Shown here piece by piece: positions 16,046-25,045 of a stretch of DNA of 64,000 nucleotides (position 1 is the stretch's first letter; every line of letters starts with the position of its first letter). Origin of the DNA: Helicobacteraceae bacterium. GTDB taxonomy: Bacteria; Campylobacterota; Campylobacteria; Campylobacterales; SZUA-545. The translations under genes were made by a program, and so were the position numbers. The notes under the pieces are model-generated. The model was not told the origin of the DNA. It saw nothing but the letters and a program-made list of their open reading frames with translations, and ran no database searches. The stretch spans positions 41,557 through 105,556 of the forward strand of contig JAITUT010000005.1 in NCBI GenBank assembly GCA_031286325.1. Reading direction: 5' to 3'.

Positions 16046-17506
16046 ATGAAACTCTATTCAACGCGCGACAAAAACGCCAAAACCGCGACTTTCAGCGAGG
16101 CGATCCTAAATCCAGCGGCGGGCGAAAACGCGCTATTCGCGCCTATAGAATTTCCAAATTTAGGCGATCTAAACGCGCTCAAAAAATTAAATTATCGCGA
16201 ACTTACCGAGAAAATTTTCGCGCTTTTTAGCGCGGATATTGACGCCGCGACGCTTTCTGAAGCGCTCAAAACCTACGATCGCTTTGACGATCCAGACGAT
16301 CCCGCGCCGCTAAAACGTCTTTTGGACGATACTTTCTTGTTGGAGCTTTGGCGCGGACCCACGCGCGCTTTCAAGGATATGGCGTTGCAGCCATTCGGCG
16401 CGATCCTTTCAGCTCTGGCGCAAAAGCGCGGCGAAAAATTCTTAATCCTCGCGGCGACCAGCGGCGATACGGGACCCGCTACGCTAGAAACTTTCGCTAA
16501 CCGCGCCAACACCGAAGCCGTTTGCATTTTTCCTGACGGCGGCACGAGCGAAGTTCAGAAGTTGCAGATGATCTCCGCCGCCGCGCCCAATTTGCTCACG
16601 ATCGCGATCAAAGGATCGTTTGACGACGCGCAATCGGCGTTAAAAAACCTGCTCGCGAGCGAAAGTTTCAACGCCGCCGTGAAGCGAAGCGGCCGTAGTC
16701 TCAGCTCGGCGAACTCCGTGAATATCGGGCGCGTAATTTTCCAAATCATCTACCACATTCGCGCTTATCTTACGCTTCTGGATCGCGGCGAAATTAAAGT
16801 GGGCGAAGCGGCGAGCGTGATCGTGCCGTCAGGCAATTTCGGCAACGCGCTCGGCGCGTATTACGCGCGCAAAATGGGCTTGCCGATCGCGAAAATCATA
16901 GTCGCCAGCAACGACAACAACATTTTGACCGACTTAATCGCGACTGGTCGCTATGACATTTCGCGCCGCAAACTGATCGCCACGATCTCGCCCGCGATGG
17001 ACATTTTGAAGTCGTCAAATGTGGAGCGGCTTTTGTTTGATTTGTTCGGCGATCGGCGCGCGCGCGAATTGATGAGCGATCTCGCGGCGAAAAATTCATT
17101 CGTTTTGACCGCCGCCGAACACGAGGCGATTAGAGAAATTTTTGACGCCGCTTGGTCAAACGAGCGCGAAGTTTTATCGGCGATGCGCGAAAGCCTCGCG
17201 CGCGGTTATATCATTGATCCGCACACGGCGACTTGTATGAAAGCGGCAAAGATCGCGCCGACTCGCGTTAAAGTACTTTGCTCCACCGCCGAATGGACGA
17301 AGTTCGCGCCAAGCCTCGCGATCGCCGCGGGAATTAAAAACTGCGAAAAGATCGGCGATCTTGAAGCGTTAAATGAAATTTCCGCGCGATTTGACGCAAA
17401 AATCCCGCAGTCAATCAAAGCGCTTTTCGCAAAAGATCACGTCGCGCCAACTGTGATCGCGCCGAATGAAATTGAGGCGGCGATCTTAAAGTGGCTGGAT
17501 CGTTAA
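16046..17506 (+). CDS. thrC: Threonine synthase
   Basis: The 486-residue PLP enzyme converts O-phosphohomoserine to threonine. Lys110 in GPTRAFKDMALQPF is the Schiff-base lysine. Further motifs are LAATSGDTGPATLE and IVPSGNFGNALGAYYARKMGLPI, which binds the cofactor phosphate. An N-terminal Thr_synth_N-like domain (STRD...EALLxP pattern) is present. CGAGGAAA gives the ribosome site. Length is normal for the group 2 enzymes of Campylobacterota and yeast type. The neighbouring genes are unrelated in pathway. Confidence 0.95.
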   Translation: MKLYSTRDKNAKTATFSEAILNPAAGENALFAPIEFPNLGDLNALKKLNYRELTEKIFALFSADIDAATLSEALKTYDRFDDPDDPAPLKRLLDDTFLLELWRGPTRAFKDMALQPFGAILSALAQKRGEKFLILAATSGDTGPATLETFANRANTEAVCIFPDGGTSEVQKLQMISAAAPNLLTIAIKGSFDDAQSALKNLLASESFNAAVKRSGRSLSSANSVNIGRVIFQIIYHIRAYLTLLDRGEIKVGEAASVIVPSGNFGNALGAYYARKMGLPIAKIIVASNDNNILTDLIATGRYDISRRKLIATISPAMDILKSSNVERLLFDLFGDRRARELMSDLAAKNSFVLTAAEHEAIREIFDAAWSNEREVLSAMRESLARGYIIDPHTATCMKAAKIAPTRVKVLCSTAEWTKFAPSLAIAAGIKNCEKIGDLEALNEISARFDAKIPQSIKALFAKDHVAPTVIAPNEIEAAILKWLDR

Positions 17507-17509
17507 AAG

Positions 17510-18439
17510 TTAGATCGCGGTAACTTCAATGTGCCACGGCTCAAAATATACGCCAAACGGGTTGCTAATCGGATAGCGGATCGCGACATAGCCTAGCCGC
17601 ATTAACTTTTGATATTCGTCGGTTTGCGCGAACTCCTGTGTGAAATTTTTCTCGCCAAAACCCTTTTTGCCGACGTCAAAGTCGCCGACACCGTGATATG
17701 AGTAGCCCGCTGGCGCCAGAGAGCGCGAGGCTTCCGAGAGGTTGCCGCCGCAGGCGAGCGCTTTCGTTAGAAAGAGATACATCTGTTTGGGTACGCCGCG
17801 CGCGCCGCTTGTCAAAAAGAGCGAATCGCCGACATCTTTGCGCACTCGCTCATAGACCTCCGCCGCGCGCCCTTTGTAGAGAAAGTGTCCCGTATGCGGG
17901 ACTTTGAAAATTTCTTTAGAGGGGATCATTTGCGTCAATTTGTGGGTTACTTTTTCGCCGAAAAAGCCGTATTCGCGCGCGTCTCTGGCAAATAATTTTT
18001 CAAAATAGTCAAATTCCGCGCGCGTAAATTCGCCGATCGCGGGCGACATTTTGGCGACGCTCGCCGCGCCGTCGAATGAAATAATGTTGAAGTTCGCGAA
18101 ACCGATCTGGTTTTGCACCCGCGCGAGCCTTTCGCGCAGCGATTTTAGAGTTTGGAGCTCGTCGGCTTCCGCGATCAGCGGCGGCAAATCGGCGGGTTTT
18201 CTGAGGAGCTCTAAGCGATCTATCGGCGCGAGGTTGCCGCCGTCTTCCATTGCGAGATCGTCCGCAGAGAGGTTTTGTTCGGTTTTCAAATCGGGCTTCA
18301 AATCTGATTTTTTCGGCTCGCGCGGACGGAAAGCCAAAAATTCGTTGTCGAAAAAGTCGGCATTGCGCGCCAAATTCCCCGCCGCGCAACCGCTCAGCGT
18401 AGCCAAAGCCGATAACGCCAAAAAATCCCGCCGCCGCAT
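17510..18439 (-). CDS. M15B (VanY-type) D,D-carboxypeptidase-like lipoprotein
   Basis: The 309-residue protein opens with MRRRDFLALSALATLSGC, a twin-arginine-like motif plus lipobox, so it should be an exported lipoprotein. The C-terminal half is an M15B peptidase: TSGARGVPKQM, YSYHGVGDFDVG with the His/Asp zinc ligands, and PFGVYFEPWHIEV with the catalytic Glu and third zinc His. It should trim peptidoglycan stem peptides. Residues of about 35-170 are a family-specific N-domain of unknown role. It converges with thrC, the stops being a few bases apart. Confidence 0.82.
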   Translation of the reverse strand: MRRRDFLALSALATLSGCAAGNLARNADFFDNEFLAFRPREPKKSDLKPDLKTEQNLSADDLAMEDGGNLAPIDRLELLRKPADLPPLIAEADELQTLKSLRERLARVQNQIGFANFNIISFDGAASVAKMSPAIGEFTRAEFDYFEKLFARDAREYGFFGEKVTHKLTQMIPSKEIFKVPHTGHFLYKGRAAEVYERVRKDVGDSLFLTSGARGVPKQMYLFLTKALACGGNLSEASRSLAPAGYSYHGVGDFDVGKKGFGEKNFTQEFAQTDEYQKLMRLGYVAIRYPISNPFGVYFEPWHIEVTAI

Positions 18440-18537
18440 AATTTACCCCTCAATTTACACGAAATTTGTTTGATTATAGCCTAATTTTTAATAATAAATT
18501 TTAAACGCGCCGCTTGGCTTTTTACGGATTGTGGCGA

Positions 18538-19863
18538 TTATTGATTCTCTTCGGTTTTGTTCTTCGCTTTCGCCTCTAGCACAAGCGGCGATCCTGTGAA
18601 ATCCGCGCTCTCACGCAGTTGGTTTGCTAGGTAGCGCAAGTATGAAAAGTGAATTGATTTCGGGCGGTTTGCGATCAAAGCGAATGTCGGCGGGCGCACG
18701 CCAAATTGAGTAGCGTAGTAAATTTTCACGGCTTTGCCGCGATCGCTGGGCAAATGGTGGCGGCGCGCGGCGCTCTCGATAATTTCGTTTAATTGCGATG
18801 TGGGAATTCGGCGCGAATAATTTTCATAGACTTTCGCGATTAAATCGGCTAATTTATTCACTCGTTTTTTTGATTTCGCGGATAATGAAATTATAGGCGC
18901 GTGCGAAAGAAATATAAATTTTTCGCGCGCGGTTTTTTCTAACTTTTCATAATCCTCTCGCGCAATATCGTATTTATTCAAAACCAAGATCGCCGCGATC
19001 TTATGTTTATCTACTAATCCCGCGATCCTTTCGTCTAATTCGCTAAACTCCTCGCTGGCGTCTAAAACGATCAGCGCGAGATCGGCGTTTTCCAACATCT
19101 TTTCGGTGCGATCAAAAGCAAACCTTTCAATGCCTTCTATGCGCCCTCTTTTGCGAATCCCCGCGGTGTCTATAAACACAACTTTTTTTTCGCCCAGTAA
19201 AACTTCTTCATCAACGGGATCGATCGTCGTGCCCGCCACGCTGCTGACCACGCTGCGATCAAAACCTACCAACGCGTTTAATAACGCGCTTTTGCCGACA
19301 TTCGGGCGACCTATGATCGCGACTCTGATCTTCTCTTCTTCATCTGTTTTTTCTACAAGATTTTCAATACTGCCCGATCGCTTAATTAAATTCGCGATCC
19401 AAAGCTCCAAATCATCTATATTTCTATTATGCGAACACGAAATCATAAACATCTCTTTCGCGCCGAAGCTCATAAATTCAAATTGCGCGTTTTCCATTTT
19501 TTTATTGTCAATTTTATTAAGCACCAGCGCGATATTTTTCGCGCGCTTTTGCAACTCGTAAAATAACTTTTTATCTACATCGTCGGGCATAAATTGCCCG
19601 TCCGCCATAAACAAAACCAGATCGGCTGTTTTCGCCGCCTCTGCCGCGTGTTTGCGTACGATCTTAAAAGTTTCATCGCGATCTTCAAGCCCGCCCGTGT
19701 CTAAAATCTGCGCGCTCAAACCCGCAAATTCCGCGATCGTCCTCCTAACGTCGCGCGTTGTGCCCGCAACTTCGCTCGTGATCGCCTCGCGCCGTTTCGC
19801 GAAGCGGTTAAAGAGGCTGCTTTTGCCCGCGTTCGGCCGCCCGACAAGCGCGATCTTAAACAT
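18538..19863 (-). CDS. der: Ribosome-assembly GTPase Der (EngA)
   Basis: The 441-residue protein has two tandem G domains: GRPNAGKSSLFNR near residue 8 with DTGGLED, and GRPNVGKSALLNAL near residue 190 with DTAGIRKRGRIEG. A KH-like C-terminal domain follows. It acts in 50S subunit maturation. ATG 19863 is chosen because the family starts right at FKIALVGRPN; the longer upstream frame runs through a 28-base tandem repeat and is not credible. Confidence 0.94.
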   Translation of the reverse strand: MFKIALVGRPNAGKSSLFNRFAKRREAITSEVAGTTRDVRRTIAEFAGLSAQILDTGGLEDRDETFKIVRKHAAEAAKTADLVLFMADGQFMPDDVDKKLFYELQKRAKNIALVLNKIDNKKMENAQFEFMSFGAKEMFMISCSHNRNIDDLELWIANLIKRSGSIENLVEKTDEEEKIRVAIIGRPNVGKSALLNALVGFDRSVVSSVAGTTIDPVDEEVLLGEKKVVFIDTAGIRKRGRIEGIERFAFDRTEKMLENADLALIVLDASEEFSELDERIAGLVDKHKIAAILVLNKYDIAREDYEKLEKTAREKFIFLSHAPIISLSAKSKKRVNKLADLIAKVYENYSRRIPTSQLNEIIESAARRHHLPSDRGKAVKIYYATQFGVRPPTFALIANRPKSIHFSYLRYLANQLRESADFTGSPLVLEAKAKNKTEENQ

Positions 19864-19880
19864 CGCGGACGCCCAAATAA

Positions 19881-19936
19881 GATCGCGGCTCAAAGCCCGC
19901 AATAACAAGATCGCGGCTCAAAGCCCGCAATAACAA
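19881..19936. repeat. 28-base perfect tandem duplication upstream of der
   Basis: GATCGCGGCTCAAAGCCCGC plus AATAACAA is present twice without a gap (19881-19908, 19909-19936). Each unit can form a small GGCT/AGCC hairpin. It would lie in the der leader. Confidence 0.88.
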
Positions 19937-20080
19937 AGAATCCGTAAACATCACGTCGCGCCAACGCTGATCGTAACGAGCGAAATTTATCATTAACCGC
20001 CTCGCTAAAAGTTGCGAAATAGCGGCAATTATATTGAAAAGAGTATTTGGCTATATTACGTTTTAATTTGGAGACGTAAA

Positions 20081-20287
20081 GTGAGCGATAAAGAAAACGA
20101 CGAAACCCAATATGAGATCGGAACGTTTTGCGTCTTTCCGCGCGTCAATTTGCGCGCCTTTGACCCGGCGGCGCTAAAACCTCGCGATGAAAGCCGCGCC
20201 TATAAACCGCCGTTTAAGATCGGCGACGAACTAGAAAAAGCCGCGCCGCAAATTGAGATTTTAATGAGCAAAAAGAAGGACTTTTAA
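20081..20287 (+). CDS. Small hypothetical protein coupled to a pseudopilin
   Basis: The 68-residue soluble protein (YEIGTFCVFPRVNLRAFDP; PPFKIGDELEKAAPQIEILM) is not a recognised family. The start is GTG 20081 after GGAGACG; the longer frame reaches back through noncoding DNA. Its TAA overlaps the next gene's ATG by one base, so it is translationally coupled to the pseudopilin and could have a related role. Confidence 0.6.
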   Translation: MSDKENDETQYEIGTFCVFPRVNLRAFDPAALKPRDESRAYKPPFKIGDELEKAAPQIEILMSKKKDF

Positions 20288-20961
20288 TGCGCCGCGCATT
20301 CACTATGATAGAGATCGTTTTTGTGATCGTGATTTTGGGGATTTTGGCGACGATCGCGCTGGCGCGTTTCGCGAGTATTGCCGATGACGCGGCGATCGCG
20401 GCGGAGAAAAACTCTATCGGCGCGATCAGATCAAGCATTGAGACGATCAAAGTAAGGGCGTTGGCTCATTACGAGGTGAATATCTCCGCGCTGGACGCCG
20501 CAGGCAAATTTCACCACGCCGCTTTCGGCAGGCTTTCGAACAATCTTGCGACGGCTTCGGGCGAGCAAAATGTGAGTACTTCGGGCTACCCTAATTCGCT
20601 CTCGTTCGCGGCGTGGGGCGCGGGCGGCGTTTCGCAAAAAGAAGCCACGCGCGTTACGCCCTCGCGCGCGTCCGCCGCGTTTGACAATGACGCGCGGGGA
20701 CCGACCGCTTGCGCCGTTGCGTTAGAGCCGAGCAGCCGCGAAAATTTTGAGACCTTTGAGAGCGCGGCGGCGGCGGGGTTAAACAACGCGAACGCGGCGC
20801 TGGAGGCTACCCCCGCCGATCTCAGAGGCGGAATTACGAGCGTGATCGTGAGCAAAGCCTCGCGCTCGATCTCCGATAAATCCCTCGACATCTGCAACGG
20901 CAAAGGCTGGCTCTACAACTCGCGAGCGGGAAATATAGTTTTGGTTGGGGAGTGTTTTTAG
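20287..20961 (+). CDS. Type IV pilin/pseudopilin-like protein
   Basis: The 224-residue protein starts with a class III signal MRRAFTMIEIVFVIVILGIL: short basic leader, Phe+1, Glu+5 and a hydrophobic helix. Prepilin peptidase should cut before Phe and methylate it. The Ala at -1 instead of Gly is common in Campylobacterota pilin-like proteins. The C-terminal globular part is rich in Ala, Asn and Ser and has two Cys (ACAV, ICNG, also GECF at the end). It may act in type II secretion or pilus assembly together with pilT at 34.4 kb, which is inference. Confidence 0.8.
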   Translation: MRRAFTMIEIVFVIVILGILATIALARFASIADDAAIAAEKNSIGAIRSSIETIKVRALAHYEVNISALDAAGKFHHAAFGRLSNNLATASGEQNVSTSGYPNSLSFAAWGAGGVSQKEATRVTPSRASAAFDNDARGPTACAVALEPSSRENFETFESAAAAGLNNANAALEATPADLRGGITSVIVSKASRSISDKSLDICNGKGWLYNSRAGNIVLVGECF

Positions 20962-21031
20962 TATTAGCGTAAAGCCGCGAATTGTCTAAAATAGGTTGAA
21001 GCTGTGTTATTATTTACCTAAAAGGCTTTCT

Positions 21032-21682
21032 ATGGAAAAACCTATGAAAATAGTTTTAGGCGCGGTTGTTCTCTCTGCAATTTCCCTTACTGTCGCGGCT
21101 TATTGGCGCCCTCTTGAACATCCGCCCAGAGCGGGTAGCGGGGCCAGCGACGGAGTAGTTTCCGTTACGGACGATCGCGCTAGCGCGGAGGGAGTTTTGC
21201 GTTTCCATAGAGATATTGGCACAGGCAAGCCGCACGACGGTCATAGGTTAGATTGTTTCAAAAAATTAGGGGTATGCTTTGACTTTGTCGCGGCTTATGA
21301 TAATCCTGAAAAACTAGGAAGCGGTTACATAAAGCCCGAAGTCTTTGTTTATAAAATTACGACGTGGAATGAGGAGACAATCGCCGCCTTTTACGACGAC
21401 GGTCTTTGCGTTAAAGCGGCGGGCTGGTTTCTAGACCTTAAAACCAAAAACGTCTATTACAGAAAGAGCGCGGACGAAACCGCCCAAAATAACGGGCGTT
21501 GCGACGAGGATCGCGAAGAAGCGTTGTTAATGAAGTGGACTGAGGCTGATTATTACGATCGCGGTGAAGAGTGCGACGAGAAACTCTATAAAATCTATAT
21601 CTATAAATACTACGGCGAGCGCGGCGAGCGCGTTTGCCTCTGGGAGAAAAACTATCTTATAAGCCATTCCGCGCAGCGTTAA
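21032..21682 (+). CDS. Membrane-anchored paralog A of a convergent pair, unknown
   Basis: The 216-residue protein has one N-terminal hydrophobic helix (IVLGAVVLSAISLTVAAYW) and a soluble domain with six or more Cys. It shares with the convergent gene at 21808 the blocks DRASAEGVLRFHRDIG, RLDCFKKLGVCFDFV, WFLDLKTKNVYY, DETAQNNGRC and CLWEKNYL, in the same order. The domain is therefore duplicated in this genome. ATG 21032 follows AAAAGG. The conserved Cys suggest an exported, disulfide-bonded domain. No family recognised. Confidence 0.65.
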   Translation: MEKPMKIVLGAVVLSAISLTVAAYWRPLEHPPRAGSGASDGVVSVTDDRASAEGVLRFHRDIGTGKPHDGHRLDCFKKLGVCFDFVAAYDNPEKLGSGYIKPEVFVYKITTWNEETIAAFYDDGLCVKAAGWFLDLKTKNVYYRKSADETAQNNGRCDEDREEALLMKWTEADYYDRGEECDEKLYKIYIYKYYGERGERVCLWEKNYLISHSAQR

Positions 21683-21807
21683 ACTCCGCTTTTATAATTT
21701 CATTTTCTCTGCGTTTAAGCCGCGTTAGTCCTTCAATAAACGCTTAAATCCGCGAGGGTTAAAAACAGGCGAAACGATCTCGCGGATTACGGCGCGGAAA
21801 CGATATT

Positions 21808-22518
21808 TTACTGTTGCCGTTCGGCTCTAATTTTCTTGACCGCGTTAATTAAGGATAATGGATTCTCCTTATTTGCTAAATAGTTTTGTTCCCAGCGGCA
21901 AACGCGGATCGCGGCGTTATCGCTCTCGCACTCTTTGCCCTCGTCGTAAGATAGAACCTCGTCCGCGTTCATTAGCAGGGCTTCGGCGTCGTGATACCCA
22001 ATGCAACGCCCGTCATTTTGGACGGTTTCGTCGACAGTCCTTATATAATAGGCGTTTTTGGTTTTAAGATCGAGAAACCAAGACGATTTAACGCAAAAAA
22101 AATCATCGCGAAACGCGGCAACCATATCTTGATCCCACGCCGCGATCTCATAAACATACGTTTGTAGCATTGTGGAACCGCGACCCCCAAGATTAAAATA
22201 ATGCACGACAAAGTCAAAGCATAACCCAAAATTTTTGAAACACTCTAACCGATAAATATCGTGCCGCGTCCACCAGTCCGCGCCAATCTCTCTATGAAAA
22301 CGCAAAACTCCGTCCGCGCTCGCGCGCTCGTCCGCAACGAAAATTTCTCCGCTTACTATCGGTTTGGGCGGAGCTTCAATATATCGCCAAAAATCTCCGA
22401 AAAAAAGCTCCGCGCAGACAACAAGCCCGACTAAAGAGAAGACAAACACGCATACATAGAAAACAAGCGCGCTCAAAAATTTCACCGCGATCACCGCGAT
22501 TTTCAGAAATTTTTTCAT
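21808..22518 (-). CDS. Membrane-anchored paralog B of a convergent pair, unknown
   Basis: The 236-residue protein has two N-terminal hydrophobic stretches (about residues 7-45) and then the same soluble domain as the gene at 21032 (DERASADGVLRFHREIG, RLECFKNFGLCFDFV, SSWFLDLKTKNAYY, DETVQNDGRC, CRWEQNYL). ATG 22518 is preferred over 22566 because AGGAAAGG precedes it. The two genes point at each other across 125 bases. They may be recent, divergently evolved copies. Function unknown. Confidence 0.65.
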   Translation of the reverse strand: MKKFLKIAVIAVKFLSALVFYVCVFVFSLVGLVVCAELFFGDFWRYIEAPPKPIVSGEIFVADERASADGVLRFHREIGADWWTRHDIYRLECFKNFGLCFDFVVHYFNLGGRGSTMLQTYVYEIAAWDQDMVAAFRDDFFCVKSSWFLDLKTKNAYYIRTVDETVQNDGRCIGYHDAEALLMNADEVLSYDEGKECESDNAAIRVCRWEQNYLANKENPLSLINAVKKIRAERQQ

Positions 22519-22717
22519 AAACAAGCCTTTCCTGAATGGTATCAAAATTAGCGCGTTAGATTTCACGTTCGTAATTTGGCATTCTTTTTTAGGAGGCTGA
22601 GCGTTTGCGATCGCAACTCTTAAAATCTAGACATTCACGCTTCCTTTACATTAGTTTTACGCTTTCTTCACAAACGGCGCGTAACATTCGCCGCGAATTT
22701 CAAAAAAGGAGTTTCAG

Positions 22718-23200
22718 ATGAAACTGAACAAGTTTTCTACGGCGCTTACGATCGCGGTATTTGCGGTCGTGGGTTTGAGCGGTCTGGCGATGTTTTTAGG
22801 CATTAAAAACGCGCCGTTACATTTAATGCACGAATATATCGGCGTGGCAATGATCGCGGTCGTTGCTCTGCACCTCGTTAATCACGCGAAATCCACGATC
22901 GCGCACTTTGGCAAGCCCGTTACCCACGTGGCGCTCGCGGCGATGATCGCGGTCGGCGCGGCGTTTTTCATCTTTGTGCCGAGTAACGGCGTAAACGGAG
23001 CGAAAGAAATTTCATCGCGCGCTCAAAGAGCGCCCGTGAGCGATTTAGCGCCGCTATTTAACGTTACGAGCGATGAATTTGTCGCGAAACTCTCAGCCAA
23101 AGGCTACGCGGCGAACGCCAACCAGTCGCTTTCTGAGATCGCCAAAGCGAACAACACGAACGCCAACTTTTTGATTACCGCGATCCTCTCGAAAGAGTAA
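22718..23200 (+). CDS. DUF4405-type small membrane cytochrome-like protein
   Basis: The 160-residue protein has three membrane helices (about residues 9-27, 36-58 and 68-90) with His residues HLMHEYIG and ALHLVNH placed as haem ligands in DUF4405 proteins, a family linked to b-type haem and extracytosolic flavin transfer. A short soluble tail (SDEFVAKLSAKGY, SLSEIAKANN) follows and resembles the DUF4405-linked tail domain. AAAAAGGAG gives the ribosome site. Redox partners are not in sight; hisG downstream is probably unrelated. Confidence 0.7.
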   Translation: MKLNKFSTALTIAVFAVVGLSGLAMFLGIKNAPLHLMHEYIGVAMIAVVALHLVNHAKSTIAHFGKPVTHVALAAMIAVGAAFFIFVPSNGVNGAKEISSRAQRAPVSDLAPLFNVTSDEFVAKLSAKGYAANANQSLSEIAKANNTNANFLITAILSKE

Positions 23201-23235
23201 TTCACTAAAATAGCCCCCAAAAATGGGGAGCTAAA

Positions 23236-23847
23236 ATGCTTACAATCGCCTTGCCCAAAGGGCGCATCGCCGAAGATACGCTTGAATTTTTCAAACGTCT
23301 TTTCGGCGGCGACTTCGCCTTTGAAAACCGCAAACTCATCTTAGATCGCGCGGGATTTCGCTTCCTTTTAGTGCGCTCGCAAGATGTGCCGACCTATGTT
23401 ACGCGCGGCGCGGCGGAGTTAGGCGTCTGCGGCAAAGACGTTCTTTTGGAGCAGGATTCGCCCGTTACGGAGCTCCTAGACCTCAAAATCGGGCGCTGTA
23501 AAGTCGTCCTCGGCGTGCCGCAAGGCAAATTTTTAGACCCCAAAAAACCCAGCGTGAAAGTCGCGACCAAAATGACAAACATCACAAAAAAATACTTCGC
23601 CGATCGCGCGATCGCGGCGGACATCGTGAAACTCTACGGCTCTATTGAGTTAGCTCCGCTTGTGGGTTTGGCAGACGCGATCGTGGATATTACCGAGACG
23701 GGCAACACAATGCGCGAGAACGGGCTAGAGGTATCGGAAGTGATTTTGGAGACGACCGCGAGGCTCTTTGCGAACCGCGACAAATTTATAGAGAAAAAGC
23801 GCGAAATTTTGGAGCTGCGCGATCGGCTCGCAGAGTTAGTTAAATGA
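23236..23847 (+). CDS. hisG: ATP phosphoribosyltransferase, short form
   Basis: The 203-residue enzyme catalyses the first step of histidine synthesis (ATP + PRPP). Motifs include LPKGRIAEDTLEF, the RSQDVPTYVTRGAAELGVCGKD block, and VDITETGNTMRENGLE, which binds PRPP. The length shows the short HisG form that lacks the regulatory domain and normally needs HisZ; hisZ is not in the window. Its end overlaps nadA by four bases. Confidence 0.95.
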   Translation: MLTIALPKGRIAEDTLEFFKRLFGGDFAFENRKLILDRAGFRFLLVRSQDVPTYVTRGAAELGVCGKDVLLEQDSPVTELLDLKIGRCKVVLGVPQGKFLDPKKPSVKVATKMTNITKKYFADRAIAADIVKLYGSIELAPLVGLADAIVDITETGNTMRENGLEVSEVILETTARLFANRDKFIEKKREILELRDRLAELVK

Positions 23848-24878
23848 GCGAAATTAGATCGCGCGTTTTGGAGTTAAAGTCGAAGCTCGGCGTTGCGATC
23901 GCGGCGCACTATTACCAGCGCGACGAGATCGTAGAGATCGCGGATTTTATGGGCGACAGCCTTGAGCTTTCACGCCGCGCCGCGAGCGATCCGAAAGAAT
24001 TTCTGATCTTTTGCGGCGTGGGTTTTATGGCGCAGAGCGTGAAAATTATCGCGCCGTTTAAGCGCGTTTTGATGCCAAAAATCGCCTGCTGCTCAATGGC
24101 GAAGATGATTGATGGCGAAATGTTTGATCGCGCGATCGGATCGTTAATGGCGCAGGGCGTCGCGAAAGACGATATTTTGCCGATCGCCTACATTAACTCA
24201 AACGCCGATGTGAAAGCGCGCGTGGGCAAAATGGGCGGCTCAATCTGCACGAGCGCGAATGCGGAGCGGATTTTGCGCTGGGCTTTGGAGCAAGGCGGCG
24301 CCGCTTCCGAGAAACGTATTTTTTTTGCGCCTGATCGCTGTTTGGGGCTAAACCTCGCGGCGAAAATGGGTTTGAGCGCGGCGGTTTTGCGATCGGGCTT
24401 AGACTTGGGCGATCTTGCGAACGCGCGTATGATTTGCTTTGACGGCTTCTGCTCAGTGCATCAATTATTCACCCCGCGCGATGTTGATTTTTACCGCGAA
24501 AAATACGCGGGAATTTTGATCGCGGCGCACCCCGAATGCGATCCCGCGGTTGTGGCGAAAGCGGATTTTGTCGGCAGCACAAGCCAGATTATTAAGTTTG
24601 CGCGCGAGTTGCCGTCAAAACAAAAAATTGCGGTCGGCACGGAATTTAATCTCGTTAATCGCCTGCGCGAGGCGGGCAAAGGCAAGGAAAATACATTTGT
24701 TTTGAGCGCGACTAAACCCGAATGTCCCACGATGAACGAGACGCGCCTCTCCGATTTGCTCGCGGTTTTGGAATCTATTGATCGCGGCGAGTTTATTAAC
24801 GAGATTTTCGTAGATGAAAACGATGTGAAATTCGCGCGAGTCGCGCTGGATCGGATGCTGGACATATCAGGCAAATAA
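23844..24878 (+). CDS. nadA: Quinolinate synthase A
   Basis: The 344-residue enzyme condenses iminoaspartate with dihydroxyacetone phosphate to quinolinate in NAD synthesis. Landmarks are AAHYYQRDEIVEIADFMGDSL near the N-terminus, KIACCSMAKM, GFCSVHQLF, HPECDPAVV, GTEFNLVNRL and PECPTMNET. The Cys in the first, GFC and PEC motifs are the expected three 4Fe-4S ligands. Translation is coupled to hisG through an ATGA overlap. nadB and nadC are not in the window. Confidence 0.95.
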   Translation: MSEIRSRVLELKSKLGVAIAAHYYQRDEIVEIADFMGDSLELSRRAASDPKEFLIFCGVGFMAQSVKIIAPFKRVLMPKIACCSMAKMIDGEMFDRAIGSLMAQGVAKDDILPIAYINSNADVKARVGKMGGSICTSANAERILRWALEQGGAASEKRIFFAPDRCLGLNLAAKMGLSAAVLRSGLDLGDLANARMICFDGFCSVHQLFTPRDVDFYREKYAGILIAAHPECDPAVVAKADFVGSTSQIIKFARELPSKQKIAVGTEFNLVNRLREAGKGKENTFVLSATKPECPTMNETRLSDLLAVLESIDRGEFINEIFVDENDVKFARVALDRMLDISGK

Positions 24879-24980
24879 TTTTTCATGGGAACAAAACTCT
24901 CTTTGCGACCAAAGACGTCGCCTCTTGAATCCTCAAAAATCGCTGCTATTTTGCCGCGATCCTAAGCTCCCCGCTGAATC

Positions 24981-24999
24981 GGGCGAACTGTGTTCGTCC
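24981..24999. repeat. GGGCGAAC palindrome, downstream of MORN_2 copy 2
   Basis: GGGCGAAC-TGT-GTTCGTCC lies 46 bases beyond the end of MORN_2 copy 2. The flanking string GATATTAAACAATATAA (reverse strand) is shared with 42425-42440, downstream of copy 3. Confidence 0.7.
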
Positions 25000-25045
25000 G
25001 TTATCATATTATATTGTTTAATATCCGCAATAACGATCGTGCGAC

